Positions 1-4,907 of a DNA stretch of 5,786 nucleotides are shown piece after piece. A model generated the notes under the pieces. That model did no database searches, had not been told where the DNA came from, and saw nothing but the letters and a program-made list of their open reading frames with translations. The translations under genes and the position numbers were made by a program. Location: positions 1 to 5,786 of the forward strand of contig CACXFF010000220.1 in the NCBI GenBank assembly GCA_902766805.1. The letters are read 5' to 3'. Origin of the DNA: an uncultured Coriobacteriaceae bacterium. Lineage in GTDB: Bacteria; Actinomycetota; Coriobacteriia; Coriobacteriales; Atopobiaceae. Every line of letters begins with the position of its first letter. Within the stretch, counting starts at the first letter, position 1.

Positions 1-440
1 CGGCGCAGGACGAGGAGGCCAAGGCGCGCGAGGCTGCGCACCAGGCCGCTCTCGAGGACGCCTTTGCCAAAGGCCGCGAGGCGAGCGCGCACTTCGTCGA
101 GTCTGCCAAGGCCGCCTTTGCCGCCGCCCAGATCATCGGCGGCGAGGTCGCGAGCTACATCGGCGAGGCCATCGCCGGCAACGAGGCCGCTTCCAAGGCC
201 GTCGACGCCGCTGTGGAAGCGGCCGGCCAGGCGGCCAAGACCGGCGGCGAGCTGTTCGCCGAAGCCCAGGCCCGTGGGGCCGAGGCCGCGCAGCACCTGA
301 GCGAAGTGCTGTCCCAGCGCCAGCAGTCCGACACGGCAGAGGCCATCAACGTCGAGGTGACCAACGAGGAAGAGCCCGCTACGGCTGCCGAGCCCGAGCC
401 CAAGCCCGCCGAGCCCGAGGATGCCGAGCCCGCCGAGTAG
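1..440 (+). CDS. Ala/Glu-rich helical protein of unknown function, C-terminal part (5' truncated)
   Basis: The reading frame is already open at the left edge (first whole codon at base 3) and runs 145 codons to TAG at 438-440; the true start lies outside the window. The visible protein is dominated by Ala, Glu, Gln and Lys and reads as long amphipathic helix, probably coiled coil. A more hydrophobic stretch at about residues 38-56 of the visible part (AAFAAAQIIGGEVASYIGEA) is too polar for a membrane segment. The last 25 or so residues are an acidic, proline-rich low-complexity tail built from repeated EPxPAEPE-like units. I do not recognise a family. The composition is phasin-like or resembles generic stress or surface helical proteins, but no diagnostic motif supports either. 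This frame is preferred over the overlapping +1 frame, which is an unlikely Pro/Arg/Ser-rich sequence, because third positions here are strongly G/C. It is the least certain gene of the window in function, but likely real. Confidence 0.7.
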   Translation, partial: AQDEEAKAREAAHQAALEDAFAKGREASAHFVESAKAAFAAAQIIGGEVASYIGEAIAGNEAASKAVDAAVEAAGQAAKTGGELFAEAQARGAEAAQHLSEVLSQRQQSDTAEAINVEVTNEEEPATAAEPEPKPAEPEDAEPAE

Positions 441-459
441 AGCTGCGACTGCAGCACCC

Positions 460-492
460 GTGCCACCCTCAAGCCCGCCTTGGGGGTGGCAC
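460..492. repeat. Inverted repeat / hairpin copy 1 (GTGCCACC family)
   Basis: The left arm GTGCCACCCTCAAG (460-473) pairs with the right arm CTTGGGGGTGGCAC (479-492) around a 5-base loop, giving a 14-pair stem with a single T-G wobble (469 with 483). It lies 19 bases past the stop of the Ala/Glu-rich gene. As RNA it would be very stable and could end or protect that transcript, but no run of T follows it, so it is not a classic intrinsic terminator. A second, near-identical copy follows 48 bases later. Confidence 0.85.
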
Positions 493-506
493 ACTTCCAA
501 GACGCA

Positions 507-541
507 TGTGCCACCTTCAACCTGTGCTTGAGGGTGGCACA
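507..541. repeat. Inverted repeat / hairpin copy 2 (GTGCCACC family)
   Basis: The left arm TGTGCCACCTTCAA (507-520) pairs with TTGAGGGTGGCACA (528-541) around a 7-base loop, again 14 pairs with one wobble (516 with 532). The arms are nearly identical to those of copy 1, and both copies are followed by ACTT directly after the right arm, so the repeated unit is larger than the stem. The loops and the spacer between copies differ. This pattern, conserved arms with variable loops, suggests a REP-like or small non-autonomous element rather than a one-off terminator. A T-rich tract is absent. Confidence 0.85.
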
Positions 542-555
542 CTTGTCTTAGAGAG

Positions 556-568
556 AAATGTGCCATTT
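556..568. repeat. Short palindrome carrying a third, partial GTGCCA copy
   Basis: AAATG (556-560) and CATTT (564-568) form a perfect 5-base inverted repeat around TGC. The element contains TGTGCCA (559-565), the same word that begins both larger hairpins, about 50 bases downstream of the copy-2 position. It could be a degraded end of the repeat element or a small operator in front of the acetyltransferase gene; the sequence alone cannot tell. It also contains the upstream ATG (558) that is rejected as the start of that gene. Confidence 0.5.
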
Positions 569-572
569 GGAC

Positions 573-580
573 GGAGGGGG
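573..580 (+). promoter_or_regulatory. Ribosome binding site that sets the acetyltransferase start
   Basis: GGAGGGGG lies about 7-10 bases before ATG 588. It selects this ATG over the in-frame ATG at 558, which lies inside the repeat region and has only a weak purine run before it. Confidence 0.75.
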
Positions 581-587
581 AGACGAG

Positions 588-1139
588 ATGGAGAAGCACG
601 GAACCGAACGCCTGGAGACGGAGAGGCTGGTGCTGCGGCGCTTCACGCAGGATGACGTTGCGGCGATGTATGCCAACTGGGCGAGCGACCCGCAGGTCAC
701 GCGCTACCTCACCTGGCCGCCTCATGCGAGCGTGGAGGCCACCCGTGCAGTCTTGGCCCAATGGGAGACCCAATACGCCGACCCAGGCTTCCTACAATGG
801 GCCATCGTGCCGCGTGGGCTGGGCGAACCGATCGGCTCCATCTCGGTCGTGCGCTGGCGAGACGAGGTGGAGCAGGCGGAGTTCGGGTACTGCATCGGGA
901 GGGCCTGGTGGGGCCAAGGCTACACGAGCGAGGCCCTGGCCGCCGTGCGCGACTACCTTTTCGATCGCGTTGGGATCCGCCGCCTGCAAGGCTGCCACGC
1001 CAGCGACAACCCCGCGTCGGGGGCGGTGATGCGCAAGTGCGGCTTGGCCTACGAGGGCACGCTGCGCGGCGCGGACCGCAACAACACCGGCGTCTGCGAC
1101 ATGTGCGTCTACGGCATGCTGCACGACGACCCGCGCTGA
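588..1139 (+). CDS. GNAT family N-acetyltransferase, RimJ/RimL type
   Basis: The predicted 183-residue protein would transfer an acetyl group from acetyl-CoA to an amine, in the cytoplasm; the acceptor (a protein N-terminus, a small molecule or an antibiotic) cannot be read from the sequence. The N-terminus has the typical opening of this group (LETERLVLRRF, residues 9-19). The middle has the GSISV strand, and the acetyl-CoA loop is AWWGQGYTSEAL at about residues 106-117, with G109 and G111 in the expected positions. Towards the C-terminus, DNPASGAVMRKCGLAYEGTLR (from about residue 140) is the usual Asn-x-x-Ser...Lys-x-Gly motif of the Acetyltransf_3 family. Length is normal for the family. 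ATG 588 is chosen because a strong GGAGG precedes it; starting at 558 would add ten residues (MCHLDGGGDE) not typical of the family. The gene stands alone between two spacers. The family is confident, the substrate is not. Confidence 0.92.
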   Translation: MEKHGTERLETERLVLRRFTQDDVAAMYANWASDPQVTRYLTWPPHASVEATRAVLAQWETQYADPGFLQWAIVPRGLGEPIGSISVVRWRDEVEQAEFGYCIGRAWWGQGYTSEALAAVRDYLFDRVGIRRLQGCHASDNPASGAVMRKCGLAYEGTLRGADRNNTGVCDMCVYGMLHDDPR

Positions 1140-1273
1140 CGGGGAGCTGACCGCGGCAAAGACGGTTCTTGGCGAAGACGCGGGGCAGCTTCTGCGCTCG
1201 TCCGAGAGGCGGGAGAGGGATGCCGCGGCCGTCCGTTTGTCGCAGTCGGGGGGCCATCTCGTCAGATTGCGCG

Positions 1274-1279
1274 TATGAT
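1274..1279 (+). promoter_or_regulatory. Possible -10 box of the oxidoreductase operon
   Basis: TATGAT matches the sigma-70 -10 consensus at five of six positions and stands out in very GC-rich surroundings. A transcript would begin near 1286, leaving a leader of about 40 bases. No good -35 hexamer sits 16-18 bases upstream and there is no TGn extension, so the call is tentative. Confidence 0.3.
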
Positions 1280-1312
1280 GAAGCGAGGCCGAACAGGCGG
1301 GGTCCCGACAGC

Positions 1313-1322
1313 GGGGGAGGAG
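1313..1322 (+). promoter_or_regulatory. Ribosome binding site that sets the GlpA-like start
   Basis: GGGGGAGGAG ends 3 bases before ATG 1326 (its GGAGG core, 1316-1320, is 5 bases away). The in-frame ATG pair at 1275-1280 has no purine-rich site upstream and would add 17 residues before the FAD-binding strand, so 1326 is the better start. Confidence 0.8.
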
Positions 1323-1325
1323 CAT

Positions 1326-2813
1326 ATGGATCTATACGACGTCATAGTCATTGGCGCGGGCGTATCCGGCTGCGCCGTGGCGCGCGAGCTGGCGCGACGC
1401 GACGCGCGCGTGCTCGTGGTGGAGCGCGCCGACGACGTGTGCTGTGGCACGTCCAAGGCCAATTCGGCCATCGTTCACGCGGGCTTCGACGCCCAGCCTG
1501 GTTCGCTCATGGCCAAGCTCAACGTCGAGGGCAATCGGCTCATGTACGAATGGGCCCAGGAGCTCAACTTCGGCGTGATCCCAGTCGGCTCGCTTGTGGT
1601 GTGCGTAAGCGAGGACACGCGCGACGGCCTCACCGCGTTGCTCGAGCGTGGACGCGCCAACGGCGTGCCTGACCTGCGCATCATTGAGCGCGACGAGCTC
1701 GTGCAGATGGAGCCCAACATCGCCGACGAGGCCGTCGCGGCGCTCTGGGCGCCCACGGGCGGCATCGTGGACTGCTTCGGCCTCACGATTGCCCTGGCCG
1801 AGAACGCCGTGGCCAACGGCGTGGAGTTCGCCTTCAACCAGCAGGTCGTCGACGTGCGCCGTGACGGCGACGCGTGGCTGGTCGTCACGCCGCAGGCGAC
1901 GTTGCGTACCCGTGCCGTGGTCAACGCCGCGGGCGTCTACGCGGACGACATTCACAACCTGGTCGCGCAGCCCGACGACGCCCTGCGCATCGTGGCCCGC
2001 AAGGGCGAGTACTACCTGCTCGACACCACCGCGGGCGCCCACGTGCGCCACACCGTCTTCATGCTGCCCAGCGCCATGGGCAAGGGCGTGCTCGTGAGCC
2101 CCACGGTTCACGGCAACCTCATCGTTGGCCCCACCGCGCTCGACGTGGACGACAAGGAGGCCACCAACACGACGCCCGACGGCCTGGCGCAGGTCGCGTC
2201 CAAATGCTCGCTCACGGTGAAGGACGTGCCGCTGCGCGAGGTCATCACCACTTTCGCTGGGCTGCGCGCTCATCAGGACGCCCACGACTTCCGCATCGGC
2301 GAGGTCGCCGGTGCGCCGCACTTCTACGACTGCGCGGCCATCGAGAGCCCCGGCCTCACGAGCGCGCCGGCCATCGGCGTGATGGTGGCGGGCCTGGTCG
2401 CCGACGGCCTGGGCTTGGCAGACAAGCCCGCGGGCGCCTTCGACCCCACGCGCCCGGGCTATGCCAACCTCAACATCATCGACTTCGACGCCTGGGGGAG
2501 GCTCTGTGAGCAGGACCCGGCCTATGGCAACATCATCTGCCGCTGCTGTCGCGTGAGCGAGGCGCAGATCGTGGACACCATTCACCGCAATCCGGGCGCG
2601 CGTTCGCTCGACGCGGTCAAGCGTCGCACGGGCGCCACGATGGGGCGTTGCCAGGGCGGATTCTGCACGCCGAAGATCATGGAGATCCTGGAGCGTGAGC
2701 TGGGCATGGACGCGCGCGAGATCACCAAGCGCGGCCCTGGCTCCGAGCTCGTGCTCGGCCTCAACAAGGACGCGGTCGCCGACCCGTCCGCCAAGGAAGG
2801 GGGCGAGGCATAA
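1326..2813 (+). CDS. GlpA-like FAD-dependent oxidoreductase with C-terminal BFD-type [2Fe-2S] domain
   Basis: The 495-residue protein is a DAO-fold flavoprotein, the presumed substrate-oxidising subunit of the three-gene operon. The N-terminus is a textbook FAD-binding Rossmann motif: DVIVIGAGVSG with G10, G12 and G15, then E33 at the end of the second strand. TSKANSAIVHAGFD (residues 42-55) is typical of the anaerobic glycerol-3-phosphate dehydrogenase/L-2-hydroxyglutarate oxidase branch. The DAO domain runs to about residue 370. The C-terminal domain carries C405, C407, C442 and C447 (CRCC...CQGGFC), the ligand pattern of BFD-like [2Fe-2S] domains as in GlpA; C408 is an extra neighbouring cysteine. 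No signal peptide or membrane segment is seen, so it is probably cytoplasmic. The stop is one base before the next start. Glycerol 3-phosphate is the substrate usually assigned, but no glycerol kinase or facilitator gene is in the window, so another 2-hydroxy or amino acid is possible. The fold is certain, the substrate is inferred. Confidence 0.9.
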   Translation: MDLYDVIVIGAGVSGCAVARELARRDARVLVVERADDVCCGTSKANSAIVHAGFDAQPGSLMAKLNVEGNRLMYEWAQELNFGVIPVGSLVVCVSEDTRDGLTALLERGRANGVPDLRIIERDELVQMEPNIADEAVAALWAPTGGIVDCFGLTIALAENAVANGVEFAFNQQVVDVRRDGDAWLVVTPQATLRTRAVVNAAGVYADDIHNLVAQPDDALRIVARKGEYYLLDTTAGAHVRHTVFMLPSAMGKGVLVSPTVHGNLIVGPTALDVDDKEATNTTPDGLAQVASKCSLTVKDVPLREVITTFAGLRAHQDAHDFRIGEVAGAPHFYDCAAIESPGLTSAPAIGVMVAGLVADGLGLADKPAGAFDPTRPGYANLNIIDFDAWGRLCEQDPAYGNIICRCCRVSEAQIVDTIHRNPGARSLDAVKRRTGATMGRCQGGFCTPKIMEILERELGMDAREITKRGPGSELVLGLNKDAVADPSAKEGGEA

Positions 2814-2814
2814 G

Positions 2815-4086
2815 ATGGGCAACAGCATCGAGAAGCGCGCCATCGTGATCGTGGGCGGCGGCCCTGCCGGCCTTGCGGCTGCCGTGGCCGCCCATGAGGC
2901 GGGCGAGCGCGACGTGCTCATCCTGGAGCGCGACACCCAGCTGGGCGGCATCCTCAACCAGTGCATCCACAACGGCTTTGGCCTGCACACCTTCCACGAG
3001 GAGCTCACCGGTCCCGAATACGCCGCACGCTACGTCGCCCAAGTCGACGAGCTGGGCATCGAGCGCCGCCTGGGCACCATGGTCCTGGACATCTCCGAGG
3101 ACCGCGTGGTCACGGCCGTGAGCGCCACGGACGGCATCACCCGCATCCAGGCGGGTGCGGTGATTTTGGCCATGGGCTGCCGTGAGCGCCCGCGCGGCGC
3201 GCTCGCGATCCCCGGTTACCGCCCTGCCGGCATCTATTCGGCCGGCACCGCACAGCGCTTGGTGAACATCGAGGGCCAGCTGCCGGGGCGCGAGGTCGTG
3301 ATCCTGGGCTCGGGCGACATCGGGCTCATCATGGCGCGTCGCATGACCTTCGAGGGCGCGCACGTACAGTGCGTGGCGGAGATCATGCCGTACTCGGGCG
3401 GCCTCAAGCGCAACATCGTGCAGTGCCTGGACGACTTCGGCATCCCGCTGCTGCTCTCCCACACCGTGGTGGACATCGAGGGGCGCGACCGCGTGGAAGC
3501 GGTGACGATCGCCGAAGTGGACGAGCGCATGAAGCCTATCCCCGGCACCGAGCGCCGCTATCCCTGCGACACGCTGCTGCTCTCGGTCGGCCTGCTTCCG
3601 GAGAACGAGCTCTCCCGCGAGGCGGGCGTGGAGCTGTCGGGCGTTACCCGCGGCCCGGTGGTCAACGAGCGCCTGGAGACGAGCGTGCCCGGCGTCTTTG
3701 CCTGCGGCAACGTGTTGCACGTGCACGACCTCGTGGACTTCGTGAGCCAAGAGGCTGCCGCGGCGGGACGCTCGGCGGCGGCCTACGTTGCGCGCGGGGA
3801 GGACGCAGCGGCGCAGCGCGTGGACATCGTGGCCACGGACGGCGTGCGCTACACGGTGCCCGCCTACCTGAGCGGCAGCGACCTCGACCAGGACGTCACG
3901 CTGCGCTTCCGTGTGGGCGGCGTGTTCCGCGACCGCTACGTGAGCGTTTACCTGGACGACGAGCGCGTGCGCCACGCCAAGAAGCGCATCCTCACCCCCG
4001 GTGAGATGGAGCAGGTCGTGATCAAGGCCGACCAGCTGCGCGAGCGTGCCCCGCACACGGTGACCGTCAAGCTCGAGGAGGAGTAG
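2815..4086 (+). CDS. NAD(P)/FAD-dependent oxidoreductase, second subunit of GlpA-like complex
   Basis: The 423-residue protein has two dinucleotide-binding Rossmann motifs: FAD at IVIVGGGPAGL (G14, G16, G19, with E38 closing strand two) and NAD(P) at VVILGSGDIGL (G165, G167, G170). The second FAD contact is GVFACGNVLHVHDLVDF near residues 297-313. GCRERPRGALAIPGYRPAG (from about residue 121) is characteristic of the subunit that follows GlpA-like proteins in Firmicutes and Thermotoga. There is no CxxC redox pair, only a lone C50 in the flavin-proximal NQCIHNGFG segment, so it is not a disulfide reductase. Residues from about 336 to the end form an extra small beta-rich domain (ending with KKRILTPGEMEQVVIKA). 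Its likely role is to pass electrons between the partner flavoprotein and NAD(P) or another carrier. ATG 2815 starts one base after the upstream stop, with GAGG at 2805-2808 inside the upstream gene, which implies translational coupling. Family is confident; direction of electron flow is inferred. Confidence 0.9.
   Translation: MGNSIEKRAIVIVGGGPAGLAAAVAAHEAGERDVLILERDTQLGGILNQCIHNGFGLHTFHEELTGPEYAARYVAQVDELGIERRLGTMVLDISEDRVVTAVSATDGITRIQAGAVILAMGCRERPRGALAIPGYRPAGIYSAGTAQRLVNIEGQLPGREVVILGSGDIGLIMARRMTFEGAHVQCVAEIMPYSGGLKRNIVQCLDDFGIPLLLSHTVVDIEGRDRVEAVTIAEVDERMKPIPGTERRYPCDTLLLSVGLLPENELSREAGVELSGVTRGPVVNERLETSVPGVFACGNVLHVHDLVDFVSQEAAAAGRSAAAYVARGEDAAAQRVDIVATDGVRYTVPAYLSGSDLDQDVTLRFRVGGVFRDRYVSVYLDDERVRHAKKRILTPGEMEQVVIKADQLRERAPHTVTVKLEEE
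4075..4083 (+). promoter_or_regulatory. Ribosome binding site inside the end of the upstream gene
   Basis: GAGGAGGAG encodes the last three Glu residues of the upstream oxidoreductase and is also the ribosome binding site for ATG 4089. It implies that translation of the DUF1667 gene is coupled to that of its neighbour. Confidence 0.75.
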
Positions 4087-4088
4087 CC

Positions 4089-4457
4089 ATGGCACAGACC
4101 AGAGAGCTCACCTGCATTCGCTGCCCCATGGGCTGCGCGCTCACGGTGGAGCTGGATGACAGCGGCGCCGTCACGTCCGTCACGGGCAACTCCTGCCCCA
4201 GGGGCGCCCAATACGGCCGCGACGAAGTGACCAACCCCGTGCGCACGGTGACCACGAGCATGCCAGTGGTCGGCGCGTCGCACGCGCACATGGTGAGCGT
4301 CAAGACCCAGACCGACGTGCCCAAGGGCAAGGTCTTCGACGTCATCGCCGCGCTGGCCGGCCTCACGGCCCAGGCGCCGGTGGCCATCGGCGACGTGCTC
4401 GTCCACGACGTGGCGGGCACCGGGGTGGACGTCGTTGCCACGAGCAACGCGCGCTAG
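4089..4457 (+). CDS. DUF1667 protein, probable Fe-S subunit of the oxidoreductase complex
   Basis: The 122-residue protein matches the DUF1667 family, which almost always follows the two flavoprotein genes seen here. The N-terminus has four cysteines in the order C9-x2-C12-x3-C16-x19-C36, the last in SCPRGAQYG. The pattern, including the Cys-Pro-x-Gly ending, resembles the [4Fe-4S] module at the start of molybdopterin oxidoreductases, so a [4Fe-4S] cluster is a reasonable inference, not shown by the sequence. EVTNPVRTVTTSMPV (from residue 46) and the C-terminal part (VPKGKVFDVIAAL, then APVAIGDVLVHD) are family-typical. No signal peptide or membrane segment is present, so the complex looks soluble or peripherally bound. 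It starts two bases after the upstream stop. An electron-transfer or electron-acceptor-docking subunit is the likely role, comparable in position, not in sequence, to GlpC of enterobacteria. Confidence 0.88.
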   Translation: MAQTRELTCIRCPMGCALTVELDDSGAVTSVTGNSCPRGAQYGRDEVTNPVRTVTTSMPVVGASHAHMVSVKTQTDVPKGKVFDVIAALAGLTAQAPVAIGDVLVHDVAGTGVDVVATSNAR

Positions 4458-4462
4458 GGCCC

Positions 4463-4906
4463 ATGGCGACGATGCCGACACAGGGGCCGCTGACGGCGGA
4501 GCTGCTCGAGCAGCTGCTCTCCTCCTCATCGCCCCAAGCGTATCTCTCGGCCGCGCCCCTCGATGGGCGTGGCCTTGCCGACTATGCGCGCGAGCTGCTC
4601 GAGGCCCACGGCACCACGCGGGCCCAGGTCATCCGCGCTGCGGGGCTCAACACCACCTACGGCTACCAGATCTTCCAGGGCGAGCGCTCCCCGCGCCGTG
4701 ACCAGCTCATCATGCTGGCCTTTGGGCTGGGCTGCACGCTGGACGAGGCACAGCGCCTGCTGCGCTATGCAGGGCATGCCGAGCCGTGGTGCAAGCAGCG
4801 CCGCGACGCAATCGTCATCTTCTGCCTGGACCGCGGCATGTCGCGCGCCGAGTGCGACGATGAGCTGTACCGCCTGGGCGAGCCGACCCTGCTGACGGGT
4901 GAGTGA
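4463..4906 (+). CDS. XRE-like helix-turn-helix protein paired with a protein kinase gene
   Basis: The 147-residue protein has an N-terminal helical lead (LTAELLEQLLSSSS, residues 10-23), a Cro/C1-like HTH at about residues 38-105, and a conserved C-terminal helical segment (RRDAIVIFCLDRGMS). The stretch TRAQVIRAAGLNTTYGYQIF (residues 52-71) reads as the helix-turn-helix, with TYGYQIFQGER as the recognition helix and following turn. From memory of the family, close relatives occur in clostridia and are often found beside Ser/Thr kinase genes, as here. DNA binding is likely, but its target and any phosphorylation are unknown; the four serines 20-23 are a possible phosphorylation site, which is speculation. 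ATG 4463 lies 5 bases after the DUF1667 stop with only a weak site (AGGG, 4456-4459); ATG 4472, three codons later, is an alternative. Co-transcription with the redox operon is possible, since no terminator is visible between them. Confidence 0.82.
   Translation: MATMPTQGPLTAELLEQLLSSSSPQAYLSAAPLDGRGLADYARELLEAHGTTRAQVIRAAGLNTTYGYQIFQGERSPRRDQLIMLAFGLGCTLDEAQRLLRYAGHAEPWCKQRRDAIVIFCLDRGMSRAECDDELYRLGEPTLLTGE
4898..4902 (+). promoter_or_regulatory. Ribosome binding site for the GTG-start kinase
   Basis: GGTGA matches the 3' side of the anti-Shine-Dalgarno complement and lies 5 bases before GTG 4908, inside the end of the HTH gene. It favours 4908 over the in-frame GTG at 4899, which has no purine-rich sequence in front of it. 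Confidence 0.45.
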
Positions 4907-4907
4907 C

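Larger units (their letters stand above)
1140..1325. other. Intergenic spacer before the oxidoreductase operon
   Basis: These 186 bases hold no convincing gene. They contain small weak dyads, for example GCAG-CTT-CTGC at 1185-1195, but nothing resembling a strong terminator for the acetyltransferase gene. The right part holds the possible -10 box and the ribosome binding site of the downstream operon, listed separately. One + frame stays open to TGA 1276-1278 with plausible codon use, but it has no start codon upstream in a sensible place. Confidence 0.6.

Noticed and set aside
64..300. Small + strand open frame rich in Pro, Arg and Ser
   Set aside because: It overlaps the Ala/Glu-rich frame, which has better codon use and stays open to the left edge; the product looks like an out-of-frame translation.
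460..541. Intrinsic terminators
   Set aside because: The stems are strong, but neither is followed by a T run on the + strand, and the repetition of the same arms fits a repeat element better. A role in RNA 3' end protection is not excluded.
460..568. CRISPR array
   Set aside because: The copies are few, each is itself a long palindrome, the spacing parts are short and unequal, and no cas gene is present.
558..587. Upstream in-frame ATG for the acetyltransferase
   Set aside because: It lies inside the palindromic repeat region, lacks a good ribosome binding site and would add a ten-residue extension atypical of the family; ATG 588 has GGAGG in place.
1332..3008. 558-codon open frame on the minus strand across the GlpA-like gene
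   Set aside because: It is antisense to a protein with clear FAD and Fe-S motifs, its translation is rich in His, Arg and Val with no recognisable motif, and long antisense open frames are expected in DNA of this GC content.
2761..4095. 444-codon open frame on the minus strand across the second oxidoreductase
   Set aside because: Same reason: a compositional shadow of a well-supported gene, with His/Ala/Val/Asp-rich translation and no domain.
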